From positions 124,001 to 188,000 of the forward strand of contig NZ_JAFCKQ010000003.1 of assembly GCF_018130215.1 (NCBI RefSeq): 64,000 bases of DNA, read 5' to 3'. A model generated the notes under the pieces. That model was not told where the DNA came from, did not search any database, and saw only the letters and a list, made by a program, of their open reading frames with translations. Below are positions 49,252 through 57,086 of this stretch, one piece after another. The translations under genes were made by a program, and so were the position numbers. Within the stretch, counting starts at the first letter, position 1. Each line of letters opens with the position of its first letter. This stretch comes from Bradyrhizobium jicamae (GTDB lineage: Bacteria > Pseudomonadota > Alphaproteobacteria > Rhizobiales > Xanthobacteraceae).

Positions 49252-51540
49252 GTGTTCTCCATCATTTCCGTTGCCAGGCGGCATCATGCCGCCGCGCTCG
49301 CTCTTGGATATCTTCTTCCTCTTCCCCTGTTCGAGATAAGCTCCGCCAGGGCGCAGCAGGCCGATCCGTCCCGTGTGCTGCCGCCGGTCAGCGTCAGCCC
49401 GTCCGAGGCGCCTGCGGCGAAACCCGGTCGCGATGACAAGCGTTCGAGCGCGGCAGCGTCACGATCGCGGTCGAGACCGGCGGCGGCACCGGCGGTCGCG
49501 CCCGCGGTCGCGGCAACGCCAGGCGACGCCCAACCGTCGGCGCTCAATCTGAACCGGCAGAACAGCAGCGGCAGCCGGCTCGGCCTCACGCCGTTGCAGA
49601 TGCCCGCGAGCGTCGAGACGATCACCTCGCAGACCATCGCCGAACGCGGCCAGCACAATGTCACCGACGCGATCACCCAGGATGCCGCCGGCTTCACCGC
49701 CCTGTCGGCGCCCGGCAATGGCGGCCTGTCGTTCAGCACGCGAGGCTTCGCCGGCAGCAACTCGGTGATGACGCTCTATGACGGCACGCGCCTCTATGTC
49801 GGATCCGGCACCTTGACGTTTCCGTTCGACACCTGGTCGGCCGATCGCATCGAGGTGCTGCGCGGGCCGGCGTCGGTGCTGTACGGCGAAGGCGCGATCG
49901 GCGGCGTCGTCAACGTGATCCCCAAGAAGCCGACCACGACGCCCATTAACGATGCGGAAGTGTCCGTGGACAGCAACATGACGCGCCGGCTTTCCGTCGA
50001 CAGCGGCGGTCCGATCAACCCCAACGTCTCCTACCGCGTCAACGCCACCGGCAACATGTCGGACGGCTGGGTCGATCGCGACAGGACGTCGAATGTGGCA
50101 GTCTCCGCCGCAGTGCGGGTGCAGGCATCGGACGATCTCGCCTTCACGCTGTCCGAAGACTATGGCGACCGCAACCCGTCGCGCTATTTCGGCACGCCGC
50201 TGATCAACGGCACCATCGTCGATGCGCTGCGCTTCAAGAACTACAACGCGTCGGACAGCACGATCCGCTATCAGGACAACTGGACCCGGTTCAAGACCGA
50301 GTGGGACGTCGCCGACGGCATCAAGGTCAACAACACGGTGTATTACCTGACCAGCGAGCGGCACTGGCGCGACATCGAGAGCTACACCTGGAATCCGGCA
50401 ACCCAGTCGATCAGCCGCGCCAACTATATCGAGATCTTCCACGACCAGAAGCAGGCCGGCGACCGGTGGGACACGACCTTCACCGGTCACATCTTCGGGC
50501 TCGAGAACCGGCTGGTGACCGGTTTCGACGTCAATCATATCGAGTTCTTCCACACCAACAATTCGCCCTATAGCGGCACCTCGTCGGTCAATCCTTACGT
50601 CTTCGATCCCGGATCGTTCTTCGCGACGACGGTCCCGACCACGCCGGGCTTCAATGCGATCGTCAACCAGTACGCCCTGTTTGCCGAGGACCGGCTCGCG
50701 CTCACCGATCAATTGTCGCTCGTCAGCGGCGTCAGATACGATCGTCCCGAGGTCGATCGCACCGATTACAAGGTTCCTTCGAACAGTTTCGACGTCTCGC
50801 TGTCGGGCACCAGCTGGCGCACCGGGCTGGTCTATGAGCCGATCAAGGATCTCGCCTTCTACGGCCAATATGCAGTCGGCACCGATCCGGTCACCAACCT
50901 GATCTCGCTTTCGGCCACGCAGAAGACGTTCCAGCTCGCCACCGGCAGGCAGACCGAAATCGGGGTCAAGCAGTCGTTCTGGGGCGGCCGCGGCGAGTGG
51001 ACGCTGGCGGGCTACGAGATCGTCAAGAACGGGCTGTTGATTCCCGATCCGACCAATCCTGCCGGGCTTGCACTGCAGGTCGGTCAGCAATCGTCGCGTG
51101 GGGTCGAGGCATCGGTCGGGCTGGTGCTCAACGACGGCTGGCGCATCGACGCCAACACGGCGCTGTTGCGCGCGCGGTACGACAATTTCAGTCAGACGGT
51201 CGGCGGAACGATCGTCAGCTACGCCGGCAATGTCCCGATCAACGTTCCGCAGCAGGTCTCCAACGTCTGGCTCACCTGGGATTTCGCGCCCGGCTGGACG
51301 GTCTATGGTGGCGCGCAGATCGTAGGCCAGGCCTATTCCGACCTGGCCAACACCATCGCGATGCCGAGCTACACCGTGGTCAACACGGGTGTCAGGTGGA
51401 AGCCGGATGACCGCACGACGGTCGCGTTCCGGGTCTACAATCTGTTCGACAAGGTCTACGCCACGGTGTCGCCCTATGCCGGGCAGTGGATCCTGGGCAT
51501 GCCGCGGACGGCAGAGCTCTCCGTCAACGTGAAGTTCTGA
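49252..51540 (+). CDS. TonB-dependent outer-membrane receptor under cobalamin control
   Basis: A 762-residue receptor. A signal peptide ending SSARAQ is followed by an unusual Ala/Ser/Pro/Arg-rich spacer (about 40-100) and a plug domain (MPASVETITSQTIAERG, RIEVLRGPASVLYGEGAIGG then VVNVIPKKP). The 22-strand barrel ends in Phe (ELSVNVKF). The plug and barrel look more like siderophore receptors than BtuB, yet the gene is preceded by a cobalamin riboswitch, so the cargo is likely a corrinoid or a cobalt chelate. There is no in-frame ATG near the start; GTG at 49252 (with GAGG upstream) or GTG at 49222 must be used. Confidence 0.88.
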   Translation: MFSIISVARRHHAAALALGYLLPLPLFEISSARAQQADPSRVLPPVSVSPSEAPAAKPGRDDKRSSAAASRSRSRPAAAPAVAPAVAATPGDAQPSALNLNRQNSSGSRLGLTPLQMPASVETITSQTIAERGQHNVTDAITQDAAGFTALSAPGNGGLSFSTRGFAGSNSVMTLYDGTRLYVGSGTLTFPFDTWSADRIEVLRGPASVLYGEGAIGGVVNVIPKKPTTTPINDAEVSVDSNMTRRLSVDSGGPINPNVSYRVNATGNMSDGWVDRDRTSNVAVSAAVRVQASDDLAFTLSEDYGDRNPSRYFGTPLINGTIVDALRFKNYNASDSTIRYQDNWTRFKTEWDVADGIKVNNTVYYLTSERHWRDIESYTWNPATQSISRANYIEIFHDQKQAGDRWDTTFTGHIFGLENRLVTGFDVNHIEFFHTNNSPYSGTSSVNPYVFDPGSFFATTVPTTPGFNAIVNQYALFAEDRLALTDQLSLVSGVRYDRPEVDRTDYKVPSNSFDVSLSGTSWRTGLVYEPIKDLAFYGQYAVGTDPVTNLISLSATQKTFQLATGRQTEIGVKQSFWGGRGEWTLAGYEIVKNGLLIPDPTNPAGLALQVGQQSSRGVEASVGLVLNDGWRIDANTALLRARYDNFSQTVGGTIVSYAGNVPINVPQQVSNVWLTWDFAPGWTVYGGAQIVGQAYSDLANTIAMPSYTVVNTGVRWKPDDRTTVAFRVYNLFDKVYATVSPYAGQWILGMPRTAELSVNVKF

Positions 51541-51542
51541 CC

Positions 51543-53015
51543 ATGCGGCGCGCATTGATCCGGCGAGGACGGCGATGGCTCTACGTCATCCATCGCTGGA
51601 TCGGCATTGCGACCTGCCTGCTGTTCGCGATGTGGTTCGTCTCGGGCGTCGTCATGATGTATGTGGCGTTCCCGCAGCTCACCGGCAAGGAGCGACGGGC
51701 GGCGCTGCCGCCGATCGCATGGGATCGCGTTCACGTGGCGCCCGATCGCGCCATGGCGATCGCGGGCGTCACGAGCTACCCGCGCGACCTCAGCCTCGTG
51801 ATGCTCGATGACATGCCGGTCTATCGGCTGTCGGACTGGAATGGCGCGCGCAAGACCATCTCGGCGACCGACGGTCACCTGATCGACGGCATCACGCCCG
51901 AACAGGCGGTGGCGATCGCGCGGCAACATCCCGATGCGGTGTATCCGCGAGTGATCGGCACCATCGAACGCGATCAATGGAGCGTCACGGCGCGCTACGA
52001 TTCCTTGCGGCCGCTCTATCTGGTCTCGCTCGGAGACGAGGAGGGGAGCGAACTCTACATCTCGGCGCGGACCGGCGAGCTGGCACTCGACACCAACAGG
52101 CGCGAGCGGGTCTGGAATTGGCTCGGCTCGATCCCGCACTGGATCTACCCCACCGTGCTGCGCAAGGACGGCGCGACCTGGCGGCTGGTCGTGCTCTGGT
52201 TGTCCGGCATCTGCCTCGTGGCGGCGGTGACCGGATTCTGGATCGGCATCCTGCGGCTCCGTTTGCGGCGGCGTTATGCAGCCGACGCAATCACGCCGCA
52301 TCGCGGCTGGATGGCCTGGCATCACATCGCAGGCCTGATCGGCGGCATCTTCGTCATGACCTGGATGTTCAGCGGCTGGCTGTCGCTCAATCCGGGGGGT
52401 TATTTCGCGGGCCGCGGCCAGACCCGTGAGATGGCGGAGCGCTATGCCGGGCATGACGCGCCGCGGATCGTGGCGACCTTCCGGTCGACACCGCCGAGCG
52501 GGGCGGTCGAAGCACGCTTCGTCTGGCTCGGCGGTCGAACGCTGATGCTGCTTGCCGATCGCGACGGCCACGAGATCGCCGCCGATCCCGCAACCGGCGC
52601 TGCAACGACGCTGTCGGACGACGAGATCTTTGCGGCTGCGGCTGCCCTGTTGCCGGATGCCAGGGTGGCCGAGCGCCTGCGCCTGAACGATTTCGATAGC
52701 TATTATTATCCGCATCACAACGAGCGCGCGCTGCCGGTGCTGCGCGTCGATTTCGATGATGCGGCGCGGAGCCGGTTCTACATCGACCCGCGCACCGGCG
52801 ACATCGTCGGCCGCAGCGACGACAGCCGGCGAACCTATCGCTGGCTGTTCAATGCCCTGCACAGCCTCGACTTCGCGCTGCTGCTGCGCCATCGTCCGGC
52901 ATGGGATACCGTAATGGTGCTGTTGTCACTGGTCGGGATCATTGTGTCGACCAGCGGCATTGTCATAGGGTGGCGGCGATTGCGACGGCCGGCAATTGCG
53001 CGAGGTCGGGCTTGA
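51543..53015 (+). CDS. PepSY-associated transmembrane protein
   Basis: A 490-residue inner-membrane protein. The N-terminal YVIHRWIGIATCLLFAMWFV is the typical PepSY-TM helix, with a second His-containing helix pair (WHHIAGLIGGIFVMTWMFSG) and further helices near 215 and 460; the paired His residues suggest heme or metal binding, as in siderophore reductases. Two large periplasmic PepSY regions lie between. It starts two bases after the TonB receptor stop. The family is often found beside siderophore receptors and may reduce or handle the incoming metal complex. Confidence 0.85.
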   Translation: MRRALIRRGRRWLYVIHRWIGIATCLLFAMWFVSGVVMMYVAFPQLTGKERRAALPPIAWDRVHVAPDRAMAIAGVTSYPRDLSLVMLDDMPVYRLSDWNGARKTISATDGHLIDGITPEQAVAIARQHPDAVYPRVIGTIERDQWSVTARYDSLRPLYLVSLGDEEGSELYISARTGELALDTNRRERVWNWLGSIPHWIYPTVLRKDGATWRLVVLWLSGICLVAAVTGFWIGILRLRLRRRYAADAITPHRGWMAWHHIAGLIGGIFVMTWMFSGWLSLNPGGYFAGRGQTREMAERYAGHDAPRIVATFRSTPPSGAVEARFVWLGGRTLMLLADRDGHEIAADPATGAATTLSDDEIFAAAAALLPDARVAERLRLNDFDSYYYPHHNERALPVLRVDFDDAARSRFYIDPRTGDIVGRSDDSRRTYRWLFNALHSLDFALLLRHRPAWDTVMVLLSLVGIIVSTSGIVIGWRRLRRPAIARGRA

Positions 53016-53053
53016 AGGGCGGGGTAAGCTGGAATTCCGAGATCGATTCGCTG

Positions 53054-53314
53054 ATGTTCTCGGTCGAAGAGCACGCCGCGCTTTGCGCCGTGCACCGCCG
53101 CGCGTTCCGGACCCTGCTCGGGGCCGAGCCGATGCCGGCGGATTGTCTTGCGTATTTCGCCCGTCATGAACCTGCGTTCAGGGCGGCCGCGGGCGTCAAG
53201 ATCGCACAAAAATCACTTCCAACAGGACGGAATTTTCACCTGACCAGTCGCGATGTCGCGCGGACCTTGCTAGAGTTGGAACAGAACAAGGAGAACGATC
53301 ATGGCACATACTGA
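53054..53314 (+). CDS. small hypothetical protein in the cobalamin-controlled operon (possibly DUF1488-like)
   Basis: A protein of about 86 residues: MFSVEEHAALCAVHRRAFRT, then DCLAYFARHEPAFRAAAGVK, with FHLTSRDVARTLLELE near the end. The layout recalls small DUF1488-type proteins, but I do not claim the family. The stop overlaps the cbtB start (53301), so translation is coupled. The start is uncertain: ATG at 53054 has a weak ribosome site, and the frame stays open upstream to a TTG at 53012 that overlaps the PepSY stop codon. Confidence 0.55.
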   Translation: MFSVEEHAALCAVHRRAFRTLLGAEPMPADCLAYFARHEPAFRAAAGVKIAQKSLPTGRNFHLTSRDVARTLLELEQNKENDHGTY

Positions 53315-53483
53315 AGCCACCCATCTGCCGGTCACAGCCAGCCGGGTCTCGCGGCTGCCCCAGTCGCTGATGGCGATGATGCTTGGCCTGTTCATCGTCG
53401 GCTTCGTCGGCTTTTCCCACATCGACGTCGTCCACAACGCCGCTCACGACGTGCGGCATTCGAACGCCTTCCCCTGCCACTGA
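53301..53483 (+). CDS. cbtB: cobalt transporter subunit CbtB
   Basis: A 60-residue protein with one transmembrane helix (SLMAMMLGLFIVGFVGFS) and the His-rich C-terminus DVVHNAAHDVRHSNAFPCH that defines CbtB; the His residues should bind cobalt. Ribosome site AAGGAG lies eight bases upstream. It is followed by cbtA. CbtAB are known from comparative genomics as cobalamin-riboswitch-controlled cobalt transporters, and the same riboswitch is found at the head of this operon. Confidence 0.93.
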   Translation: MAHTEATHLPVTASRVSRLPQSLMAMMLGLFIVGFVGFSHIDVVHNAAHDVRHSNAFPCH

Positions 53484-53493
53484 CCGCGTCTCG

Positions 53494-54249
53494 ATGAACA
53501 CCTTTCGCGCCATCGTCTTCTCGTCGGTCATTGCGGGCTTCGTCGTCGGTGCGATCGTTACGGTGATCCAGCATTTCGGCACGGTGCCGCTGATCCTGAG
53601 AGCCGAACTCTATGAGAAGGCGGCGGCGCATCACGATCATGCAGCCACGCCCGACGCCCGGGATGGCGTTGCCGCCGCTCACAGCCATGAGGACCATGAG
53701 CACGCCGAGGCCTGGGAGCCAGGTGACGGCTTCGAGCGCAACGCCTATACGGCGGCGGCCAACGTGCTCACGGCGATCGGCTTCGCAATGCTGCTCGCCG
53801 CCATCTTCGCGATGCGCAGCGGCAACGCGGGTGGCCGCATCTCCTGGCATGAGGGCATGATTTGGGGACTGGCCGGCTTTGCGGTGTTCACGCTTGCCCC
53901 GGGACTGGGCCTGCCGCCGGAATTGCCGGGCGTGCCGGCGGCGCCCTTGCTGTCGCGGCAGATCTGGTGGGTCCTGGCCGCGGCGACGACGGCGGGAGGG
54001 CTCGGATTGATCTTCCTGCGCCGATCGCTGCCGGCCTCGATCGCAGGGTTGATCCTCATCGTGCTGCCGCATGTCATCGGTGCGCCCGAACTGGATCACG
54101 TCGAGACCAATGTGCCGGCAGCACTGTCGCACCAGTTCGTGGTTGCGGTCACGATGACCAGCCTGACGTTCTGGTTCATGCTGGGCGGCGTGACCAGCGC
54201 CGTGTTCGCGCGGTTTGATCGCGACAATCCCGAAACGCTTCCCGGCTAG
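53494..54249 (+). CDS. cbtA: cobalt transporter subunit CbtA
   Basis: A 251-residue membrane protein with five or six helices. Helix 1 (IVFSSVIAGFVVGAIVTVIQ) is followed by a periplasmic or cytoplasmic loop rich in His (AHHDHAATP, AHSHEDHEHAE at 47-78) that probably collects cobalt. GLPPELPGVPAAPLLSRQIW and LPHVIGAPE are typical of CbtA. It starts ten bases after cbtB. It is expected to form the cobalt channel together with CbtB. Confidence 0.93.
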   Translation: MNTFRAIVFSSVIAGFVVGAIVTVIQHFGTVPLILRAELYEKAAAHHDHAATPDARDGVAAAHSHEDHEHAEAWEPGDGFERNAYTAAANVLTAIGFAMLLAAIFAMRSGNAGGRISWHEGMIWGLAGFAVFTLAPGLGLPPELPGVPAAPLLSRQIWWVLAAATTAGGLGLIFLRRSLPASIAGLILIVLPHVIGAPELDHVETNVPAALSHQFVVAVTMTSLTFWFMLGGVTSAVFARFDRDNPETLPG

Positions 54250-54504
54250 GGGCTGCATGCGCCTTCGCCTGCGCAACAATAACCTCGCCGCCACGACGCG
54301 ATGGGGCGCGATCAAGGTCGGCCTCTATTGCGCGGTCGAGCTGAAAGACGCCGTCGCGCCGGTCGGAGCCAACGCCAAGCCCGAGGTTTCGGAGCCGTTG
54401 ACGCGGCCGTGATGGCATAGCGGTGCTGTACCTTGGTCCTGCTGGTCCGGCTGGCCGTCGCTTCGTAAGGTCAACCGCGACTGCAACGGTTCGGGAGGTC
54501 GTTG

Positions 54505-54951
54505 ATGGCATCGCGTTTCAACGTCGTGGCGGCCTGCGTGGCCATCGCTGCGGCACCCGACGCGTTGCGAGCGCAACCGGATCAGCAGGAATTCCGACTG
54601 GTCACCCCGCCGCTCAGCATATCGAGGGAGCAGGTTCGTCCCCCGGCCGACGCCTTGCCGGTGCCGGACGGATTCAGCCGAGAGCAGATCGTTCACGGCG
54701 ATCGCGTGTTCCACGGCGAAGCCGCGAACGGTCAGTGCAGCGTCTGTCACGGCATTGACGGCAAGGGGACCGCAAACGGCAACGACCTCACCGCCGGCAT
54801 GTTCGTCTGGAGCGACGGCAGTGTCAGCCAGCTCAAGCGGACCATCCTGCACAACATGGCAGTGGCCCCCGGGATGGATGGCGATCTGAGGCCCGCCGAT
54901 ATCGATGCCGTGGCGGCCTATGTCTGGGCCATCAGCCATCGATCGCCATAG
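54505..54951 (+). CDS. periplasmic monoheme cytochrome c
   Basis: A 148-residue exported electron carrier. A signal peptide covers residues 1-23 (ending ALRAQ). One heme motif, Cys78-S-V-Cys81-His82, lies in GQCSVCHGIDGKGTANGNDL, a class I cytochrome pattern, and the axial Met is probably in NMAVAPGMDG near 120. GGGAGG before the ATG is a good ribosome site. It follows cbtA by 255 bases, in which no gene is convincing, so it probably has its own promoter; its redox partner is unknown. Confidence 0.85.
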   Translation: MASRFNVVAACVAIAAAPDALRAQPDQQEFRLVTPPLSISREQVRPPADALPVPDGFSREQIVHGDRVFHGEAANGQCSVCHGIDGKGTANGNDLTAGMFVWSDGSVSQLKRTILHNMAVAPGMDGDLRPADIDAVAAYVWAISHRSP

Positions 54952-55067
54952 CGCGGAACCGGGACGGCAAATCGCAATGAGCGGCGTCCGTTGCGCTTCG
55001 GCTTGTGCTCCGCTCCTCCGCGAGGCTACTCTGCCGGCAACCAAAAAGACTGCACGGAGGCCCCGCG

Positions 55068-56117
55068 ATGAACCAACCCCTGCCCACGTCTCCGGCCCCC
55101 GCGTCGGCGCTGCCACGCCGCAGGCTCGGCCGAACCGGGCTCGACGTCTCCGTCCTCGGCTTCGGAACCGCGCCGCTCGGCGACCTGTTTGCCCATCTCG
55201 ACGACGCCACTGCGATAGCCGCAGCCGAGCGGGCGTTTGCGCTCGGCGTCAATCTGCTGGATTCCTCGCCCCTCTACGGCCACGGCCTTGCCGAGCACCG
55301 CTCGGGAACCGCGCTCCGCCGCGTGCCGCGGGACCAAATCGTCGTCTGCACCAAGGTCGGGCGCTGGATCGACCCGTTCCACGACCGCGGTTCCGGTTCG
55401 AATTTCGTCGGCGGCGCGCCGCATCGCGCGGTGGTCGACTATTCCTATGACGGCACGATGCGTGCGGTGGAGCAGTCGCTGCTGCGGCTCGGCACCGACC
55501 GCATCGAGCTGCTGCTGATCCACGACGTCGACGTCTGGACCCATGGTGCCGACGCGATCGAGGACCGCTTTCGCGAGGCGATGGAGGGCGCCTATGTCGC
55601 GCTCGACAAGCTCCGCTCCGAGCGCGTCGTCAAGGGCATCGGCATCGGCGTCAACGAGGCCGACATGTGCGTGCGCTTCGCCAGGGCCGGCACCTTCGAC
55701 ACCATGCTGCTTGCCGGCCGCTATTCGCTGCTGGAGCAGCCGGCGCTGGCCGAGTTCCTGCCGCTCGCGCAAGCGCAAGGCATCGGCGTCATGCTCGGCG
55801 GCGTGTTCAACTCCGGCATCCTGGCGACCGGTGCGGTTGCCGGCGCCAAGTACAATTACAAGGACGCGCCATCGGACGTCATGCAGAAGGTGGCGCAGAT
55901 CGAGCGCGTCTGCCGCGCCCACGGCGTGGCGCTGGCGACCGCCGCGCTGCATTTCGCGCTGGGTCACCCCGTCGTTGCGAGCCTCGTGCTCGGCGCGCAG
56001 GCGCCGCAGGAGGTCGAGCGCAACGTCGCGGCGCTGTCGAGCCCGGTGCCGTCGGCGCTGTGGCGCGACCTGAAGGCGGAGCGGCTGCTCGATGCCGACG
56101 CGCCGGTACCGGCGTGA
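55068..56117 (+). CDS. aldo/keto reductase, L-fucose (D-threo-aldose) dehydrogenase type
   Basis: A 349-residue TIM-barrel enzyme. The AKR catalytic tetrad is seen: Asp and Tyr in DSSPLYGHGLAEHRSG, Lys in VVCTKVGRW and His in LLLIHDVDVW. The sequence LGFGTAPLGDLFAHLDD, PLYGHGLAEH and YSYDGTMRAVEQSLLRLG fits the pyridoxal/L-fucose dehydrogenase group. It would oxidise an aldose such as L-fucose to its lactone with NAD(P). The stop overlaps the start of a lactonase-like amidohydrolase gene (TGATG), so the two form one pathway step pair. GGAGG precedes the ATG. Confidence 0.88.
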   Translation: MNQPLPTSPAPASALPRRRLGRTGLDVSVLGFGTAPLGDLFAHLDDATAIAAAERAFALGVNLLDSSPLYGHGLAEHRSGTALRRVPRDQIVVCTKVGRWIDPFHDRGSGSNFVGGAPHRAVVDYSYDGTMRAVEQSLLRLGTDRIELLLIHDVDVWTHGADAIEDRFREAMEGAYVALDKLRSERVVKGIGIGVNEADMCVRFARAGTFDTMLLAGRYSLLEQPALAEFLPLAQAQGIGVMLGGVFNSGILATGAVAGAKYNYKDAPSDVMQKVAQIERVCRAHGVALATAALHFALGHPVVASLVLGAQAPQEVERNVAALSSPVPSALWRDLKAERLLDADAPVPA

Positions 56118-56968
56118 TGCGGATCGATGCCCATCACCACGTCTGGCAACTCGCCCGCGGTGATTACGGCTGGCTGACGCCCGATCTCGTCCCGCTCTAT
56201 CGCGATTACGATCTGGCGGAGCTGCGGCCGCTGCTTGCGGCTGCCGGCATCGAGGGCACCATTCTGGTGCAGGCGGCGCCGACCGAGGCGGAGACCGCCT
56301 TCATGCTCGACATCGCCGGGCAGGCGGACCTCGTGCGCGGCGTGGTCGGCTGGATCGATTTCGATGCCACCGACGCCGTCGCAGGGATCGAGAAGGTCGC
56401 GGCGCATCAGCTGCTCGTCGGCTTGCGGCCGATGGTGCAGGATATCGCCGATGACGACTGGCTGCTGCGCCCCGCGCTGGCAGCGCAGTGTGATGCGATG
56501 GCGCGGCATCGCCTGGTGTTCGACGCGCTGGCCCTGCCGCGGCATCTGTCGCGGCTGGTGCAGGTGGTCGATCGCCATCCCGGTCTGCAATTCGTCCTCG
56601 ACCATTTCGCCAAGCCGCATCTTGCGACCGGCGAGATCGCGGCCTGGAAGGACGACGTCTCGCGGCTCGCCGCGCGGCCCAACATCGTCTGCAAGCTGTC
56701 CGGTCTCGTCACCGAAGCCGCGGCAAACTGGCAGATCGGCGACCTCAGCGAGGCCGTCGATCATGTGCTAGAAGTGTTCGGGCCGCAGCGGATGCTGTTC
56801 GGCAGCGACTGGCCGGTGGTCAATCTCGCCGGTGGCTACGCCAGGTGGTTCGCGGCGAGCGAGGCCCTGCTGGCCCGCCTGTCGCCGGACGAAAAGGCCG
56901 CGATCTACGGCGGCAATGCGGCGCGGATCTATTTGTCAAGTCGCGGAAGGCACACGTCGGGGAAATAG
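56117..56968 (+). CDS. amidohydrolase-family lactonase (L-fuconolactonase-like)
   Basis: A 283-residue metal-dependent hydrolase. MRIDAHHHVW is the N-terminal metal motif, followed by a conserved GLRPMVQDI, LDHFAKPHL (metal or substrate His), CKLSGLVTEA and LFGSDWPV with the catalytic Asp. This set is typical of the 2-pyrone-4,6-dicarboxylate/L-fuconolactone hydrolases. It opens the sugar lactone made by the dehydrogenase encoded just upstream. No fuconate dehydratase or transporter is adjacent, so the rest of the route lies elsewhere. Confidence 0.88.
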   Translation: MRIDAHHHVWQLARGDYGWLTPDLVPLYRDYDLAELRPLLAAAGIEGTILVQAAPTEAETAFMLDIAGQADLVRGVVGWIDFDATDAVAGIEKVAAHQLLVGLRPMVQDIADDDWLLRPALAAQCDAMARHRLVFDALALPRHLSRLVQVVDRHPGLQFVLDHFAKPHLATGEIAAWKDDVSRLAARPNIVCKLSGLVTEAAANWQIGDLSEAVDHVLEVFGPQRMLFGSDWPVVNLAGGYARWFAASEALLARLSPDEKAAIYGGNAARIYLSSRGRHTSGK

Positions 56969-57012
56969 CGTACCGGAGGCGCCGAAATTGATCCACAGCG
57001 CGCCTTGATGAA

Positions 57013-57029
57013 TCATTCCGGGATGGTCC
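57013..57029. repeat. fragment of the CGTCATTCCGG palindromic element
   Basis: TCATTCCGGGATGGTCC is identical over 17 bases to 1031-1047, the left end of the 80-bp element. The rest of the element is absent, so this is a decayed or partial copy between the lactonase and tex genes. Confidence 0.6.
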
Positions 57030-57086
57030 ATAAGCGGCGTCCGCGCTGCTGACGTTCGGTGGTGCGCCGGTTTCAGAGAGACGAGC

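Noticed and set aside
54215..54412. A short frame between cbtA and the cytochrome c gene
   Set aside because: Overlaps the end of cbtA, has no ribosome site and no recognisable sequence.
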